Below are positions 5,640 through 5,642 of a DNA stretch of 5,642 nt, piece by piece. The number at the start of each line of letters is the position of its first letter. The first letter of the stretch is position 1. The DNA comes from Clostridia bacterium. GTDB taxonomy: Bacteria; Bacillota; Clostridia; Oscillospirales; Butyricicoccaceae. The translations under genes and the position numbers were made by a program. The stretch is from assembly GCA_017396925.1 (NCBI GenBank), contig JAFQKM010000185.1, positions 1-5,642 on the forward strand, given 5' to 3'. Under the pieces are notes generated by a model. That model had not been told where the DNA came from. It saw nothing but the letters and a program-made list of their open reading frames with translations, and searched no databases.

Positions 5640-5642
5640 GAG

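Overview
This GC-rich window holds five genes in two converging groups. It looks like a chromosomal segment of a low-oxygen Firmicute, probably a Clostridia/Oscillospiraceae-type gut bacterium. That assignment is inferred from strong AGGAGG-type ribosome binding sites, an oxygen-sensitive Fe-S serine dehydratase, a 450-residue YjiH-type membrane protein and Firmicutes-like promoters. No 16S or other marker is present, so it is soft. There are no transposases, phage genes, CRISPR arrays, tRNAs or rRNAs, and no gene-free stretch exceeds about 165 bases.

Plus strand, 2-2177: a two-gene unit. The first gene (cut off at its 5' end) is an iron-sulfur L-serine dehydratase alpha-type protein. Ten bases later comes a short homoserine dehydrogenase without an evident ACT domain. 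The ribosome binding site of the second overlaps the stop codon of the first, so they are probably co-transcribed and coupled. Together they suggest serine/threonine-family amino acid metabolism: homoserine dehydrogenase makes the threonine precursor, while the dehydratase deaminates serine (and perhaps threonine) to a 2-oxo acid. A strong hairpin at 2182-2215, with T-rich flanks on both strands, closes this unit and also the gene converging on it.

Minus strand, 5642-2231: reading leftward, a near-consensus sigma-A promoter (5611-5639) is followed by a short leader. The leader contains an intrinsic terminator (an attenuator) overlapped by a possible 19-codon leader peptide. Next come an iron-dependent alcohol dehydrogenase family enzyme (closest by eye to the HcxA/YbdH hydroxycarboxylate dehydrogenases) and, 11 bases later, a YjiH-family Gate-domain membrane protein. 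That operon ends at a terminator at 2999-3027. A separate extended -10 promoter abutting the terminator then drives a metallo-beta-lactamase-fold hydrolase, which ends at the shared bidirectional terminator.

The most notable points are the attenuated leader of the dehydrogenase-transporter operon, the unusual cysteine-rich C-terminus of the serine dehydratase-like protein, the divergent homoserine-binding loop of its partner, and the Asp-substituted zinc motif of the metallo-hydrolase. All functions are read from motifs recognised by eye; no database search was run.
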